Origin: Diadema setosum
Taxonomy: Eukaryota > Echinodermata > Echinoidea > Diadematoida > Diadematidae
Length of the DNA stretch: 64,000 bases
Assembly (NCBI RefSeq): GCF_964275005.1
Contig: NC_092688.1
Span: 23,303,440-23,367,439 of the forward strand
Reading direction: 5' to 3'
Positions 1-13,600 of this stretch are shown piece after piece. The first letter of the stretch is position 1, and the number at the start of each line of letters is the position of its first letter. A program made the position numbers and the translations under genes. The notes below the pieces were generated by a model, which saw only the letters and a program-made list of their open reading frames with translations, made no database searches and was not told the origin of the DNA.

Positions 1-13
1 GCCTGGAGCTCAC

Positions 14-368
14 CTAGGAGGGGGATCTCGTCCCCCAGGGGCGGCATTAGCTCGCCGATGAGCTGCTGGAAGAGAATCGATGCGAGCAGGTTCGCCACGG
101 AGAACGAGATCTTCTCGCCCGACTCGGGCGGGACCAGGAACACTAAGGCGTTGATGGCCGACAACATGATGCAGGGCGCCACCATATTGAAGACGTAGAA
201 CTCGTAGCGGCGCTGGAGAACGAGCCTCACCACGACGTAGCTGAAAGGGTGCTCACAGCAGGAGAAAAACCGGAGCTCACGTTCTACCATGATCGTGCGC
301 AAATCCCAGACGCCGTTGTTGAGAAAAACGTTCTGAATTGATGGAATAAACGCAAGATTCAAGTCCCG
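14..368 (-). CDS. nAChR-like exon 6: loop C, M1 and M2
   Basis: The 355-nt exon encodes residues 205-322 plus one base. It contains VWDLR, loop C with RFFSCCEHPF (C241-C242 adjacent cysteines, the alpha-subunit mark), the pre-M1 stretch QRRYEFYVFN, M1 with the conserved proline (P269), the M1-M2 linker VPPESGEK and M2. M2 keeps Glu at -1' and 20' and Leu at 9' (L299) but has Ala at 6' and Gln at 15' and 16'. The exon ends in MPPLGDEIPLL at a donor CTAG|GTGAGC. I chose the AAAG acceptor at 369-370 because it gives the phase-0 join to exon 5; a CAG five bases further into the intron would not keep the frame. The next exon (M3) is beyond position 1. Confidence 0.95.
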
Positions 369-3300
369 CTTTGCTGTATTGATGTTAACATGACAATTAA
401 AATGAAGTGTACATCTTCTGTCACTCTTTTGTAAGGGGCCACTCGGCTTCATTGGCAGCATACGTCTCGATATTGCATTCACATTCTTATGATCTCCAGT
501 TAAATCTTTTTGGCTTTAATACATACCACATTTCCATCTTGTAAGACTTAATAAATCATGATATGTAGGGTGTACTCAGCGACTTAGTTCACCTTTCAGA
601 ATCATGTTTCAGCATCTAAAAAAACAAACAAACCCACTTTACCCTTATTAATGATAAACAGTAACTTTGTGTCACAGTGAATCCATTCTAGAATATTTCA
701 CACTATAGGAATATTAAGTACTTCACCCCTGCTGAGCAGTCTTTTTTTAATACAAATCGACCTCAGTTATCACTTTTGTGGATTTCTCTATTATCCGGAC
801 AGGAACAGGCAAGTTCTGGTGTTTGCATTTTCAGTGCGAAAAAGAAAGCAACGGTTCCCTTATAAAGTCATTGAATTAAGAGATTCGGAATATAGATGTT
901 GAATACCTTGAGACCGCGTAAATCCATACCAACCAAAATACCTTTGAAAGGAACAAAAAGACCAGCAGAAAGGTGTACATCTACTCACATTCCACTTCGT
1001 TTCCACTTTATTTGACTTGTTAAACATGCAAATATCATGCAAATCATCGTTGCTAATAACAAATAAACAATGCCTTACGTTTACCCCAGCTCAATTTGCA
1101 TGAAAGTGTTGTGCTTGAGCATATCTCACTTATCCTGAAATTATCACTTATCCACATGGGCAGATAACTGAGGTTGGACTATACAGGTATCACGGGAAAA
1201 CTTTATCAGCTACGAGTGATACCTGGGTGATGCGTATCTCACTTATCCGGTAATATTATACCCGGCAATTGCCTTATCCGGCAATATTGTATCTCACTTA
1301 TCCGACAAATAACGTGCGTTGATGGGCAGTTAACTGAGTATGAGTTGTTCATATTATTATCGGAAAAGTTCATCAGCTACGAGTGATACCTGTGTGGCGT
1401 CATCGGAGTAGTTGAGGTCCAGTGACATGGTGTCATAGGCCCACGAGCCGAAGGTCAGCACACACGTCTGGGTGTCGAACGGAAAGTAGCGCACGTTGAT
1501 CTTACACGAGCTGCTGATCACCATGGGCGTGTACCACTCCACCATGCCGTCCGACTGGACGATGGCATTGACCGCGTCCTCGCTCTGAAAGTCCTTATCG
1601 ATGCTGGGAGTGGGAGTATGAGATGGAAATGAAGTGTAGAAGGAAATGACTGTAGGAGTGAAAACGATACCACTGGACAAACATACTGTCGTTCCACATC
1701 TACTCGGCGATACTTCAGTGGGATAGGTCATCACATCTTAACAACGCGTTAGAAGTGGGTACTCGTCACGAGGTCATTTCATAGCAAAACTGAGACACGA
1801 GTGGGTGAGGCTGGGTTATTTCGTCTCATAACAGTTTAGCAGGACATTGCAAGGTATTTTTTTTTCTTCACACGAAACTGGTTCACATGACGTCTGTAAT
1901 TAATTCCTTTTTGCTGTTCTGTCAGCATGTTTTGGAGATATTCAAACAATGAGATTTTAACACTTTCTTCTTAAGAAACGCTAACGACACAAGGATGAAG
2001 ATTTAATATGAAGGCACATGTTGTGTGATATGAAAATGGGTGAAGAGAAAAAAAAAATGAGTCCAGAGTCGGAAACAGCTGAGTCGAAAAAAAAAAAATC
2101 TTTTTTGAAATCAGATTGTCAACACTGGTCAAAATCAGTAATTTCTGTTTCGACACGATTGTGTAGTCCAAGGGTTTTTCTGCATACCACCTGTAGAAGT
2201 TTCGTGACAAAATGATCGAAAGAGGTAAAGGTAAAAGTTTGCCGGCAGGCAATCGTTCATAACCGCTTGGTAGATCACTGACTTGTAACAGCAGATACAC
2301 TGACTTGTAACAGCCTGACAGCCATGCCGGTCCCACCTTTTGTATTTACCCGTCGTATCTGTCTATCACTATTGATATAAATGTGTTTCTGGAGATTACC
2401 GATCATTAATGCATATTTGATGATTTTAGCATTGTTCACGCAGGACTGGAAATCATCAACCTCGTTTCCTCGATAAGTGCATTCTAATCAACAAAACAAA
2501 ACAATCAGCAGATCATACACTTCGGCCGAGTGTCTGAATATGAGATAACAGGTCAAAACCCTGGGCAATGTGGTGTAGGGCCTACATAATAAAGTGAGCA
2601 GGAAATAAAGTATGGTAATACATGACACATTTTTGTCCGCATCTGGCTCAAGGTCCAAGATATTTTTAGTGAGTCACGCTATTACCCCACTTAGCAGCTG
2701 ATTTCTACCCATCAGGCACATGCTTTGCATTAGTTTATTACATTGATATTCAGGACACAGCACGCTAACAGATAAAATGTAGGTCGAACTTCCATTGTCT
2801 GTTGATATAGGCGCGCGCTCTTCATTGTGAGTATATGGCTACTGTATTAGAGTTTCATGAAAGTGATTAGCAACAAAAACGCCGCTGTATGAATGTTCAT
2901 GTTTTTCCTTCGCAGCACTTACATTAATATGTCCTAATCAGCAAAACACATTATTTCAGACTAAACGGGATTGTGGATTTTTTCTTCTTCTAACCCAACA
3001 CCCAATTTCGACAATGTAATTTGATGATGGTCGTGCTTTTTTATTGGGGGGGGGGGGGAGGGGTTGTAATACCATGAAACAGTCATAATGTTGTTCTCCC
3101 AACTTGTTTTTCTGTTTCATTCTTGCGTGGTAACATTTAACGAGGTGCAATATCATCCCATTAGCGGTGCAGCACTAGTTCCGAAAACAGTGTAGAACAG
3201 AAATGGCCGAAGATAACCTAGGTGAGAGCTTTGGTACACATAACACCAAAGAAATCAATCAATATTGATTTAGGAAGACCTGTGGACTTAATCAACAATC

Positions 3301-5075
3301 AGCGCTAACAATCATCAGGTTTTTAAATAGGAGTGAACTCATATTTCATGTGGAAAACACGGGTCTGAGTTTCACACGTACTTTTCAACAGTAAAGATGG
3401 TAACTTCGGTCCAAACTTTGGGCGACGAACGGAGGAAGGCTAACACAGTGAGCTCTGCCTGCACTCCTCAGACGGAAGTGGCTACAACGACACCAGCCCA
3501 AGAATCGTTTGAAAGGTAATCCGAGGATAAGGCAAGATTCGAGAACTGCAGGGCTATATTATGATCTTCAGATATGCATTGACTCTACAAGTAGGAATGA
3601 ACACTAAACAAGTTAAAGTTGGAAAAGTCTCGTACATGGATGATAGACGCGCTCAGCCAGGGATTCCGAAATCTCCTTCAAAGTCCTTTCGCCATTAGTT
3701 AACGTCGACAGCAGTTTAAACTGGGGCAATCGAGGGGATTATGATTATACCACACTTTAAATAACATAACATAACAATTTAAATCAAAATGAATACTGTC
3801 TTTGCCAACACAATCAAATACACTGATTGGCTGTTAAACATAAATCTTCAACATTTTAGGCATTTATGCGGTCTTTATTTATGATCATGATAATTTTGTC
3901 ATCTTGGAATCATGCGCATGAAGATGCATCGCATTTGGTCTGTAGCTGAAACACAAACCAAGTCTCTTTTCATCCCTACTACTTTCCTTGTCCACACCAC
4001 TCTCGACTATTGGAACTGTCAGCTTTCTACCCATGTTGTCGGTGGATCATTCTCTCGATAGAAAAGGAGGCAGCTTATGATGCATTACGGCGTCTGTCAG
4101 ATAAATTAAGGCACCTTTTCGAACCAGGGAGGTGGAATAGCTCTCCAACCTCCAACGTACGAAGTAAAGTGAAGAAGAAGGCAAAAGAAAATAATTGCTA
4201 CAATATGCAATCTGAAAGGGCTATTATGACGTCTGACAGGCTAATATGGGGGTAAAGCAGAGCTCAACACTTAATAACTACACCATCCAAACGTAACACC
4301 TCAACGCCTCGTTCTTCTCAACTTTGTATCATTTTGACATTATTAGAAAGATTTATCTCCGACAAAATACAATAAGCTTTGTGCTGTGTGATAACTTGCC
4401 CTACATCGAAGTAAATATTTACACCGACGTAATTATTTACGTCAATGTAGGGCAATTTGTCAATCAGTTGCAATGAAAACATCTAGATGGAAGAATTTCA
4501 TGAATTTGAATAATTACGCAATACCCGCTGCATGCTATAAGGATTAGTGCGTGGCGAATTGTGAAATACACGAGAAAGCATAATAATCAGAAGATGCGAT
4601 ATGAAATCTGTCAAAGTATTTGACACGTTCTGTGCGTTTTTAGATGACTATTTTCGACCTTTTGATGTCAATCAATGATGCACCGCATTAGACGCTTTTT
4701 TTTTGCAACAAATGAAAGGAACAACAATGTTTTTTTAGTACTTTCATATCTTTCTTCTTTATCACCATCGAATTCGTAAAACGTTATCACAATTGGAAAG
4801 CGGTAAATAAAACACGTGTGGTCAACGTTGTAATGAAAACTCTGAGGGTGGTTTTATCGAAACACTGATTTCAAGGCCAACTCGGTACGTGCTCCTCTAC
4901 AACCCTCGATATATCTCGCTGTACACGGATATCATATTTTATCTCACTTAAGTAGACGAATATACGGAATAATGTCAAGCCATGCAGTATTAGAAATTGG
5001 CCACTCCGATGTTGGCACCGTTTGCTGTTGCGGTACGTTACAGATAGTCCTGCGGAATGAGCGGCAAACTGTAGA

Positions 5076-5110
<35 letters not shown>

Positions 5111-7653
5111 CTTACGATAAAGATGTCGCTAAATGCACTTGTAATGACGATGACAATCATCTTTGACGCGCTGTTGATGAAGCTGAAAATGACGAAAAAG
5201 GATAAGCGTAGTATTCTGATTCAAACAAACGAACAAAAAACAAACAAACAAACAAACAAATAAACAAACAAACAAGTAATAAACAAACCTACTTTTCTAA
5301 CAGCTTCACGTCCGGTAGCCAGATGCTGACAGGAGAGACCTCCAGGGTGTCGATACCGCCGTAATCTTCCTTGTCCCACTTCAGGAAGTGGTCCAGCCAA
5401 CTCTGGAGGAGAAAGAAAGAGAATTGAATAGAAAGATAGGTAGATGGAGAGAGAGAGAGAGAGATATGAGATGAATATATACGGAGACAAAAATATCGTT
5501 AAATCTTCACTGACCCATTAATTGATTAATTGATTAATGGATTGATAATTAATTTTTCGTTTATCTATTTCCGCATTCTACGGAAGACACATAGTGAACT
5601 ACATGTATTATTAAAATTGATCATTAATATATGCCTGGTTAGTTGATGGTGCGTAACGTAGAATAAGTAAATAAGAATAAACAATAATAAAAAAGTAAAG
5701 AATGATAAGATAGAATACCGACGAATGTCCGGACCTTTCAGCTTTAGGGACTCCGCGGAACTTTAATAAAGTATGTATGTGAAGAAGGTCCAGTTAGACG
5801 GTACAGCTAAACAAGCCAGCAGGTATCAAAACAGAAAAGTACAGATATCAAATATCTGAGATCTTAGAAATGACGAAAACATTTTTCGTAGGATTTGACT
5901 GCTGCTTGAATTCTTTAAACCGATTGTCTTGGGTAACTCCCCAAACTTATCTTAATCTTCTGCGTCTGAAGAGTTTTAATCTAGACGTGAACAGGTAACG
6001 TCTTTCACGGAATCTCATTACCTTTGTTTTGAGTGGTTATTGTTTCTGAAAGCACAAATAGGTAATTACCATGCGCCTCCATCCATTGATTGTTATCTGC
6101 TGCTCCTTTTCGTTCTGAAATATGAAGAAAAAGGTTACAAGAGAAGATTATGCAATTTTAAACGGGATAGAATACCTTAGGTGCTTTTTTTTTCAGTCGT
6201 CTAAACTTATAAAAGTATTTTGTTCTGTTATAGATATTAACACGACGGTAAAGAATTGCATGGATAATATTTTAAGGTACGTTCCATGATGTCAACTTTC
6301 CTAAAAGCTTCAAAAATCACTTACAAAACAACATCAGGAAACCCTTGTCTGATGCCATTTGAGTCAACAATACTCTTCATCAAAAAAAAAATAATAAAAA
6401 AAGATACAAATCCGATACTCATAATGTTCAAAATAACACAATGACTGTTATGAAGAAGCCAGGTATAAAAGGCTCTCCCTAAAAGCGCAAACTCTGCACG
6501 CACGTTAAGTTACCATAAATTGAAAATGATGCACGCTCACATCACTCAGCTAAAATTACACTTCACTCAGTATTGTTGACATTGACAAAAAGGTTGTCAG
6601 TGATGGTTGCGTGTAATAATTTGTACTGCCCATCAGTTATGTCATGCATCGCAAACTCAAAACAAATATCTGCACTTTTTTTTTTTGCTTCCCAGAGGGA
6701 ATATTTGTTCTTTACTTGAGACGGTGGAATTCTCATCACCGGTTGGGCCCAGTAATGACTATTTTTAAGGTAATAAAAGAGTCAGAGTTGATTTAAAAGA
6801 GAAAATACGTAATGAGTTAGATGGATGGTCATATGCATAGGGAGATTGTTCCCAAGATCGATACGTATCTTGAAGGTAAATGTTTGAACAGAGGCAAAGA
6901 CAGACAGAAATGTATGCAGCAAATCACTGTCAATAAAGAGACGCTCAAAAAACGACGCTCAAAAATTGACCGAGAAGAAATGTTGATTATATCTACGTAT
7001 TGGGATTATTTCGACAACAAACGATGCTCATTATCACATAATGTAGATGTCGACTGATAAAGCTAAAGCAAAATGCCATCGCATTATACAATTTATGGTG
7101 AATATACGGACTTTCGATTTAAACGAGGACGAGGTGGATTGCTACTTATAAAGATGATGCATTTCTAATCTGTGCGCTCGCATCACATTATTGCACATGT
7201 CCACTCTGGTATAAACTGATGTCCTTTATCTCGAATGGTCGTCTGGTCTGTGACGTCATGTAATCTCTCGCAACATTCACTCAGCTCCTCGACCTCTCGA
7301 GTGGAATCAAAACATTCTTTGAGAGATTGACAACTCGAGCACTTTGACGTGTCCATCCTTCAGTAAAGGTGGTATTGTCAATTCGTACAAAAAGTCCGCA
7401 ATAGGGAGCTTTAGATTTGTGACGAGGACGTTTGAGACGACGATTGCGTTGGACGTTCCCCTCTGAAGAGTAGCTTTAGATTACGCGAGAACGCTACCTA
7501 TATGAAGTAAAATGGCGCCCCCATTACGATCAGTGCATAGAATAGCTCTCTTCGTCGTGAATTGAGCGGACGTAAAACTAGCCCACAACGCGTAATGAAA
7601 ATTCAGACGACGCAAGCTATTATAGATCGGTTTTGACAAGCGATAACTCAGAA

Positions 7654-7698
<45 letters not shown>

Positions 7699-10600
7699 CC
7701 TCTGAACGTTCCCGTCGCGAAAATGTAAAGCTCCCTAATATTCCCACAACAACAACAACAACAAAAACAACAACAACAACAACAAAATAACGAAAGTGTG
7801 TAGTTCGTTATGCTAACATTCACTGAATAGATTTAAATCCAAATACACTGGCCACACAGTCCAGCGGCATAGTAAAAGATAAAATATCAGACCAACTGTT
7901 CATGTTTACCTAAAAGCACCAAAGTTAGCACACATGCTGAATGATATATTCTGGCTAGATTTAGATATTGAGCCCGTGATGTCTTCTCCCTTTGCCATCG
8001 TGGACATGGCAACGAATCTTCCTTTTTGTTAAAATACATGTTTTGAATTATCAAATACTAAAATGTGATGATAGTGACTAAATTTATAGATTTGTAATTA
8101 CTTGTGTCATTGCAGTAGAACCCTAGTCATATCCTCTGACGTCTTCTCCCCCTTGCCATGGTAAATATCATTTTACGAAAAAATAATTACACATACTAAA
8201 ATGTGATAAAAATGACTGATTTTATAGATGTCGAAATATTCATGCAATTACGATTAAAATTGCTTCTTTGGACTGACACCCTAAAAAAGTTGCGTTTTAT
8301 CATCTTAGAATCTATAGGAGTTATTTTTCTTGTTTTTATCGTCTACTAATTTTAACTCGCTTGCTAGCTTTTATGTTCTCATATGAACATCACCAACATA
8401 AAATAAAACAATCAAGCTTGATGTTCCGTAAAATTAGAGTGGGTGATTTCAAGTTCGGTGCTAGTGCTAGTGCTATAGTGCTATTTCAGCACTAGCACCG
8501 GCGATAAAACCGAACTTGAAATCACGTCGGTGTTGGGAGTTGACTTCAAAAATTATGACGTATAAATCCAGTTGCTGGTGCTGGGCTCGGTGTTGGATGT
8601 TGTCTGCTGAACCGAGCTCCACCGTCTGTGTTAGCGATTTACGTGCTTTTTCCCCATTGACTAACACTAGCCCCTAGGGATTATCATTTTCTTCATTTCA
8701 AGTTCGGTGCTGGTGTTAGCGTTGCCGTGCGAGACCCGTATTCACTTCCATAAGAGATGTACGTTTTACGTGCAAAGTCTATGCTAATGCAATGGTCCCC
8801 CACGTAGTGCCTGAAGAACACAAACACTACAGACAATGCCATAGAAATCTGAGCCTGGGAGGAAAATAAAGGTAATTGTGTTTTCAAGAAGGGGTAAAAT
8901 TTGTGGCATTTTAATTCAGTCTTCCTCGTTACGTGTCTAAAACTAAGCAGTCATGGTGAAATCTTGTTGTATTTGATTTTAACTAAGTGCCAACACTTTT
9001 CGTCGCGCAATCCCCGCGGAGCTCGCGGTGCTGCGATTCCAACACGTAGTGCTGGTGATTGATAATTTTGATCGGTATCCATGTGTAGGAGGTCGATTTA
9101 GCGCTGTTATTTGGGGGCTAGCACTAGCACAAGCATTAGCACCGAACTTGAAATCACCCAGTGTACCATGTGTAGTATGTGCATAGCACTATCATGGGAC
9201 AATCTTGTTGCTAACCAATGTTGTATTCATGACCAATGCCTAACTTTACCACCCCTCCCCCTACTCAAAAGAAGGAATCTGACCCATCATTATCAATTTT
9301 CTGTTACTGCTTCACAATTGCCCTCCTCCCTTTCATAATCACAGCTAACGGAATACTGTAAGCGCTTAATTGGTTCGTATACTCCAGGTATTTCGAGCGG
9401 ACGTTAATAAGCCTCTTGTCCACGGTAACCCGGGGCCAGGGCCCGATCGATCTAAGCATTAGAATACGTTTAAGCTGGCCATCAATTATTTAGATCACCA
9501 CATTAATGTAATTGGGTCATGCTCTAATATCTCAATGAGGAAAAAACTACGTCTAAGCCGTAATGAGAACGTCATTGTCCCTTCGCGCTAGCTATGACCC
9601 TCCTGCAAAATTGAAATACGCCTATGTATATCTTTGACAGGCTGGCTTGAAATGTGAAGCAGGTGAAAGTGTAATTAAATTGAGTGTAAAGACGGTGTTT
9701 TAGTTTTTAAAAAGAACGAAGAGAGACCAATTTGGGAAGTGAAATCCTTACTCGATAATTGGATAATATCCAATATCATATTATGATAGTCCATCTCTGG
9801 CTCGCCGTTTTTTATAGTTTTATATATTTTTTTTATTTTTGTATATTATACCTGTGTAATGGTACAAAGGATGGACATTTCATTAAGGACATTGAAGGAA
9901 GAGAAAAAAAAGTGGGCCAAGATAGATTTGAAGTCGCAGTTAAATTATGCTTCTGTTGGTGCACGTTTTTACATGGGATTGAAATATAAATTAACTGCCC
10001 ATTTTGATTCGTTTCCATATGAAATAACGTTTTCATTATGATATTTTTTTTTATGATTCACTTAATTTTTTCCCCCTGTCTCATCAGCGTGGTGCTTGTG
10101 TCATTTGTAAGGACTCATGAATGAGAGCGTAGTGAATCACGAGAGCGTATGGGAAATCCCAATGTGTTAAAAAAAGTCCAAATTATGGCATTGTACGCTT
10201 CGATTATGAGATTTTGTTTCTAAATTCCGAGGTGGAAGCCCCAGTGATGCTACGTAGGGACACAAAAGGCAAAAATGTCAGGTAAATTTAATTCAAATCT
10301 TTTTTTTTTTTAATAATATTGTTCGACAGAACATAACACATATGATAGCACTATTGATACTAAATTGAGATCATTTTATTTCAAGATTTTGCATAAAGCT
10401 ATTGATTTCCTTTTTAAGATTAGATCTAAAGATTCACCTAATTGTGTGTGCTTTTTTTTTTTTGTGATAAAAGTGAGGAAACAATGGTCCACTTATTTTG
10501 TGAGTGTGAAAAGGTTATTCCTATTTTGCTAGCCATCCTTTCCAAAATTTCCCAAAATGATGTTCAAATAAATGTCACTAATTTTGCAAAGAATGTTCGA

Positions 10601-13600
10601 TAGATTCATTCCAAATTTGTTTTTACTTTTGAAGTATCATATTTATATTTGCAAATGTATGCTTTATCTAAAGTATTTGTGAAAAAAGCAACAGGACCTA
10701 GAATACTTGATAGCCAAGAAAAGAAGTAGGTTACCTGCACACTTGATTCGATTCGATACATATATTTTTTTTCTTACAGTCAACATATCATAAGATTATT
10801 GAAATATAATTGTTTTATTTTATGTTTCAAATGAAATAATATGTTGAGATTTAGTGTTCCCTTTTTGTAACGATACTGCACTCTATGTGTATATTTTAGC
10901 AGTACTTGATTGTATAGACATCATATTTCATATTTTGTCATGCAACTGATGCTTAGTTATTGTAATTCAGTTTATTTGATGTAGTAATTGAAACTTTTAT
11001 ACATGTATTTTTTTTTTATGACCAGCTGGTGTCTATCAATGTTATCATTTAATTGCTAGAAAACTACTTCATAATTCCAGCAATTTTTATCATGATTTTT
11101 TTTTTCAAATTTTCTAATATTTACTACATCACTTGATTTTGTCTTGATTAAACTTATATTAAGTCATCAATTTATATTGCCTTTTTCTGGGGGGGGGGGG
11201 GGAAGGGGGATATTAATGAAGGGTATCATATTTTTGCTGACGTACCTTTCTACTCTGGTAATTTATTTGTGCGATTTGTAATCATTAATGATTGTTGTAA
11301 TCGATTTTAATTTGTTCTAATGAAAACCAAAAAGAAAAAATAACCTACAAGATATATATATATAACATATCTTTTTTACAGCAAATGAATGATGCAGACA
11401 ATACATTGCGTGATATACAACAAAGCATACTAGCGAAACATTTATACCGAAAATTCTAATAAAGCGCTATGAAAGGTGAACAAACAACATTAACTATGAC
11501 TTGTAATGTTAGATTGATATGTACTGGGACCTTAATAAAATTGTAAGAGACATTGTCAGAAGAAAATGAGACAAATATCAGTTTAAATATTTCATCTAGA
11601 TGATAATGAATACTAACCATGAACATAGGTTGTGTTTTTGTGTTTGCTTCTTCTTTGACATTTCCATACCGAACTCTGGAATTTCTATAGGATCCCTTTT
11701 ATGCATGTTTACCGATTGGAAACCACCAGGATCATCGCTTTAAACTATAAGTGACCTGCCAGGTATTGTGGTTGAGAGTGATATAATAATGGCAGCCTTG
11801 TAAGCACGTGACACTTTGCTCTGAATGATAATGATAGAAATAACTGAAAAACGTCGTTGTGTTACTCATTACGTAGCCACGCTCGCATGAAATGTAGTAT
11901 ATTCGGACTGAAAGAAGTAGTTCGAATTAACTAAATGAAAATTGATGGTTGGGCATCTTCTTTAAAGTGCTTTCTTCATTTACACTATGAAGGCCGCGTG
12001 TGCACGCACCGATAATTATCACGCACTTTCCCGCAACAGTTAATCATTCGTGATTAGCGTTACCCCACGGTGGTCTGTTATACTCGAGCTAGTGTAGATA
12101 CGATCTCAATTTTAGGCTTAATTTGTTCATTACCGATCTAAAATGAATCACTCTTCCCTCAATAAACTCACTGTCTGAGTAATACAGCTGCGGTAGGCGG
12201 CCTCCCGAGGCACCAGCCCCACTATCACACAATACATGCACTTATACTATAATGATTACTTGTTCTATTCAACCCTTTGTTCGCTATGAAATGCACACAG
12301 CTAAGTGCAATATCAAGACTATTTGCTCCTTTCAATTGAGCTATATTTCACGAAATGATTTGATGGATCAAATTGGTTGAAATTAATGTACAAAATATCG
12401 TATCATCTCTTAAAACTGGATTCATTGCAAACAGTACACAGCCTAAACTTGTTCTCGATACCCAGTGTTACAGATTTACTGCTCCCCCTAAAAAGGACAA
12501 AATAAAAGGAGAAACATACGACCCATCATATTGAGAAAACAATAACAACAGCAGCAGCAGCAGCAGCAACAACAACATCAACAACAAAACAGAAACCAAT
12601 GAATAAGACCAACATTGGGAAAAGCGAAAGAGGGTAAAATGTGAATTGATAGTCCCTGTGAGGTCAGGTTGAGCGAAATGGATGACTCTAGACTGTTGGA
12701 AATTATCAAAGAATCGTTGTCGGTTTCGTCTTGTTTTGAACCAGCTCTCCGTGAGAATGTTGAATGTCAGGGCGAAGGACAGCAAAACTGGTCGCAAGGT
12801 GGCGCACTATTAAATAGGGGTTTGCACTGATTCGTAACGTTTGTTTTCGGCGTGACGGTTTTTGTTTTTGTTTTTGTTTTTAGTAGAAACCACAGTCATT
12901 CTTAAGGGCATCTGAACAGAGTCTTAGTTTATGCTCTTGCAAATTTCGGTGAAATAATTTGGCCTACCTAGATACGAAACACGTAAGGCATTGAATCTTT
13001 TTAAAAAGATTATTTTTCTTTAAAGTGTGTAATAAAATACAGGTATGAGTATAGTAAACGGGTGTTTTAGCGTCATACAAATATTCTTTTGTTTAGAACA
13101 AAAGAATATGATATTAATATTTCATAGACAAAATGAATATGGAAGTATGAATTATGGAATTAGGAAATATTATAAATGGAAATATGAAATATGACTAGAA
13201 GAAGCAAAATAAATATGAATTATGGAATTATGAATGATGGAAATATTAGTTTTGGATAAATAGAGCAGAAGAAATATGAATGATAGAAATATGGATTATG
13301 AAGATATGAATTATGGATAATAAGAACAAAGAACTATGAATTATGAAAATATGGAAACAATTATGTTTTATGAGGTATGGAAATATGAACGTATGAAATA
13401 TGAAAAAAATGAATGATTAGTTATGGATTATATGAATATATAATATGGACGTATTGATTTTAATCATGTAGGGGCTGTGCAGCTGTGAAGGGTGACTCTT
13501 GCAACGGATTGTATGGCTGGTGTGGAGTGTATGTTGCAGAGTCGTGTATCTTTTGCACGTTGATACGAAAGGTTATTACGATATTATGCAAATGCCTATG

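Larger units (their letters stand above)
1604..5292 (-). other. nAChR-like intron 4
   Basis: The 3.7-kb intron between exons 4 and 5 holds a poly-G run near 3047-3058, a poly-T run (5078-5107), a (CAAA)n tract (about 5225-5280) and a copy of a dispersed inverted-repeat element (4393-4507). A short plus-strand open frame (3397-3519) is discussed as a finding. The remainder shows no recognisable coding or RNA gene. Confidence 0.75.

Noticed and set aside
1604..1734. Upstream extension of the Cys-loop exon to an ATG at 1734
   Set aside because: The frame is open, but the residues left of the acceptor at 1604 do not match the receptor family, while the CCCAG acceptor gives an exact phase match to the 110-nt exon.
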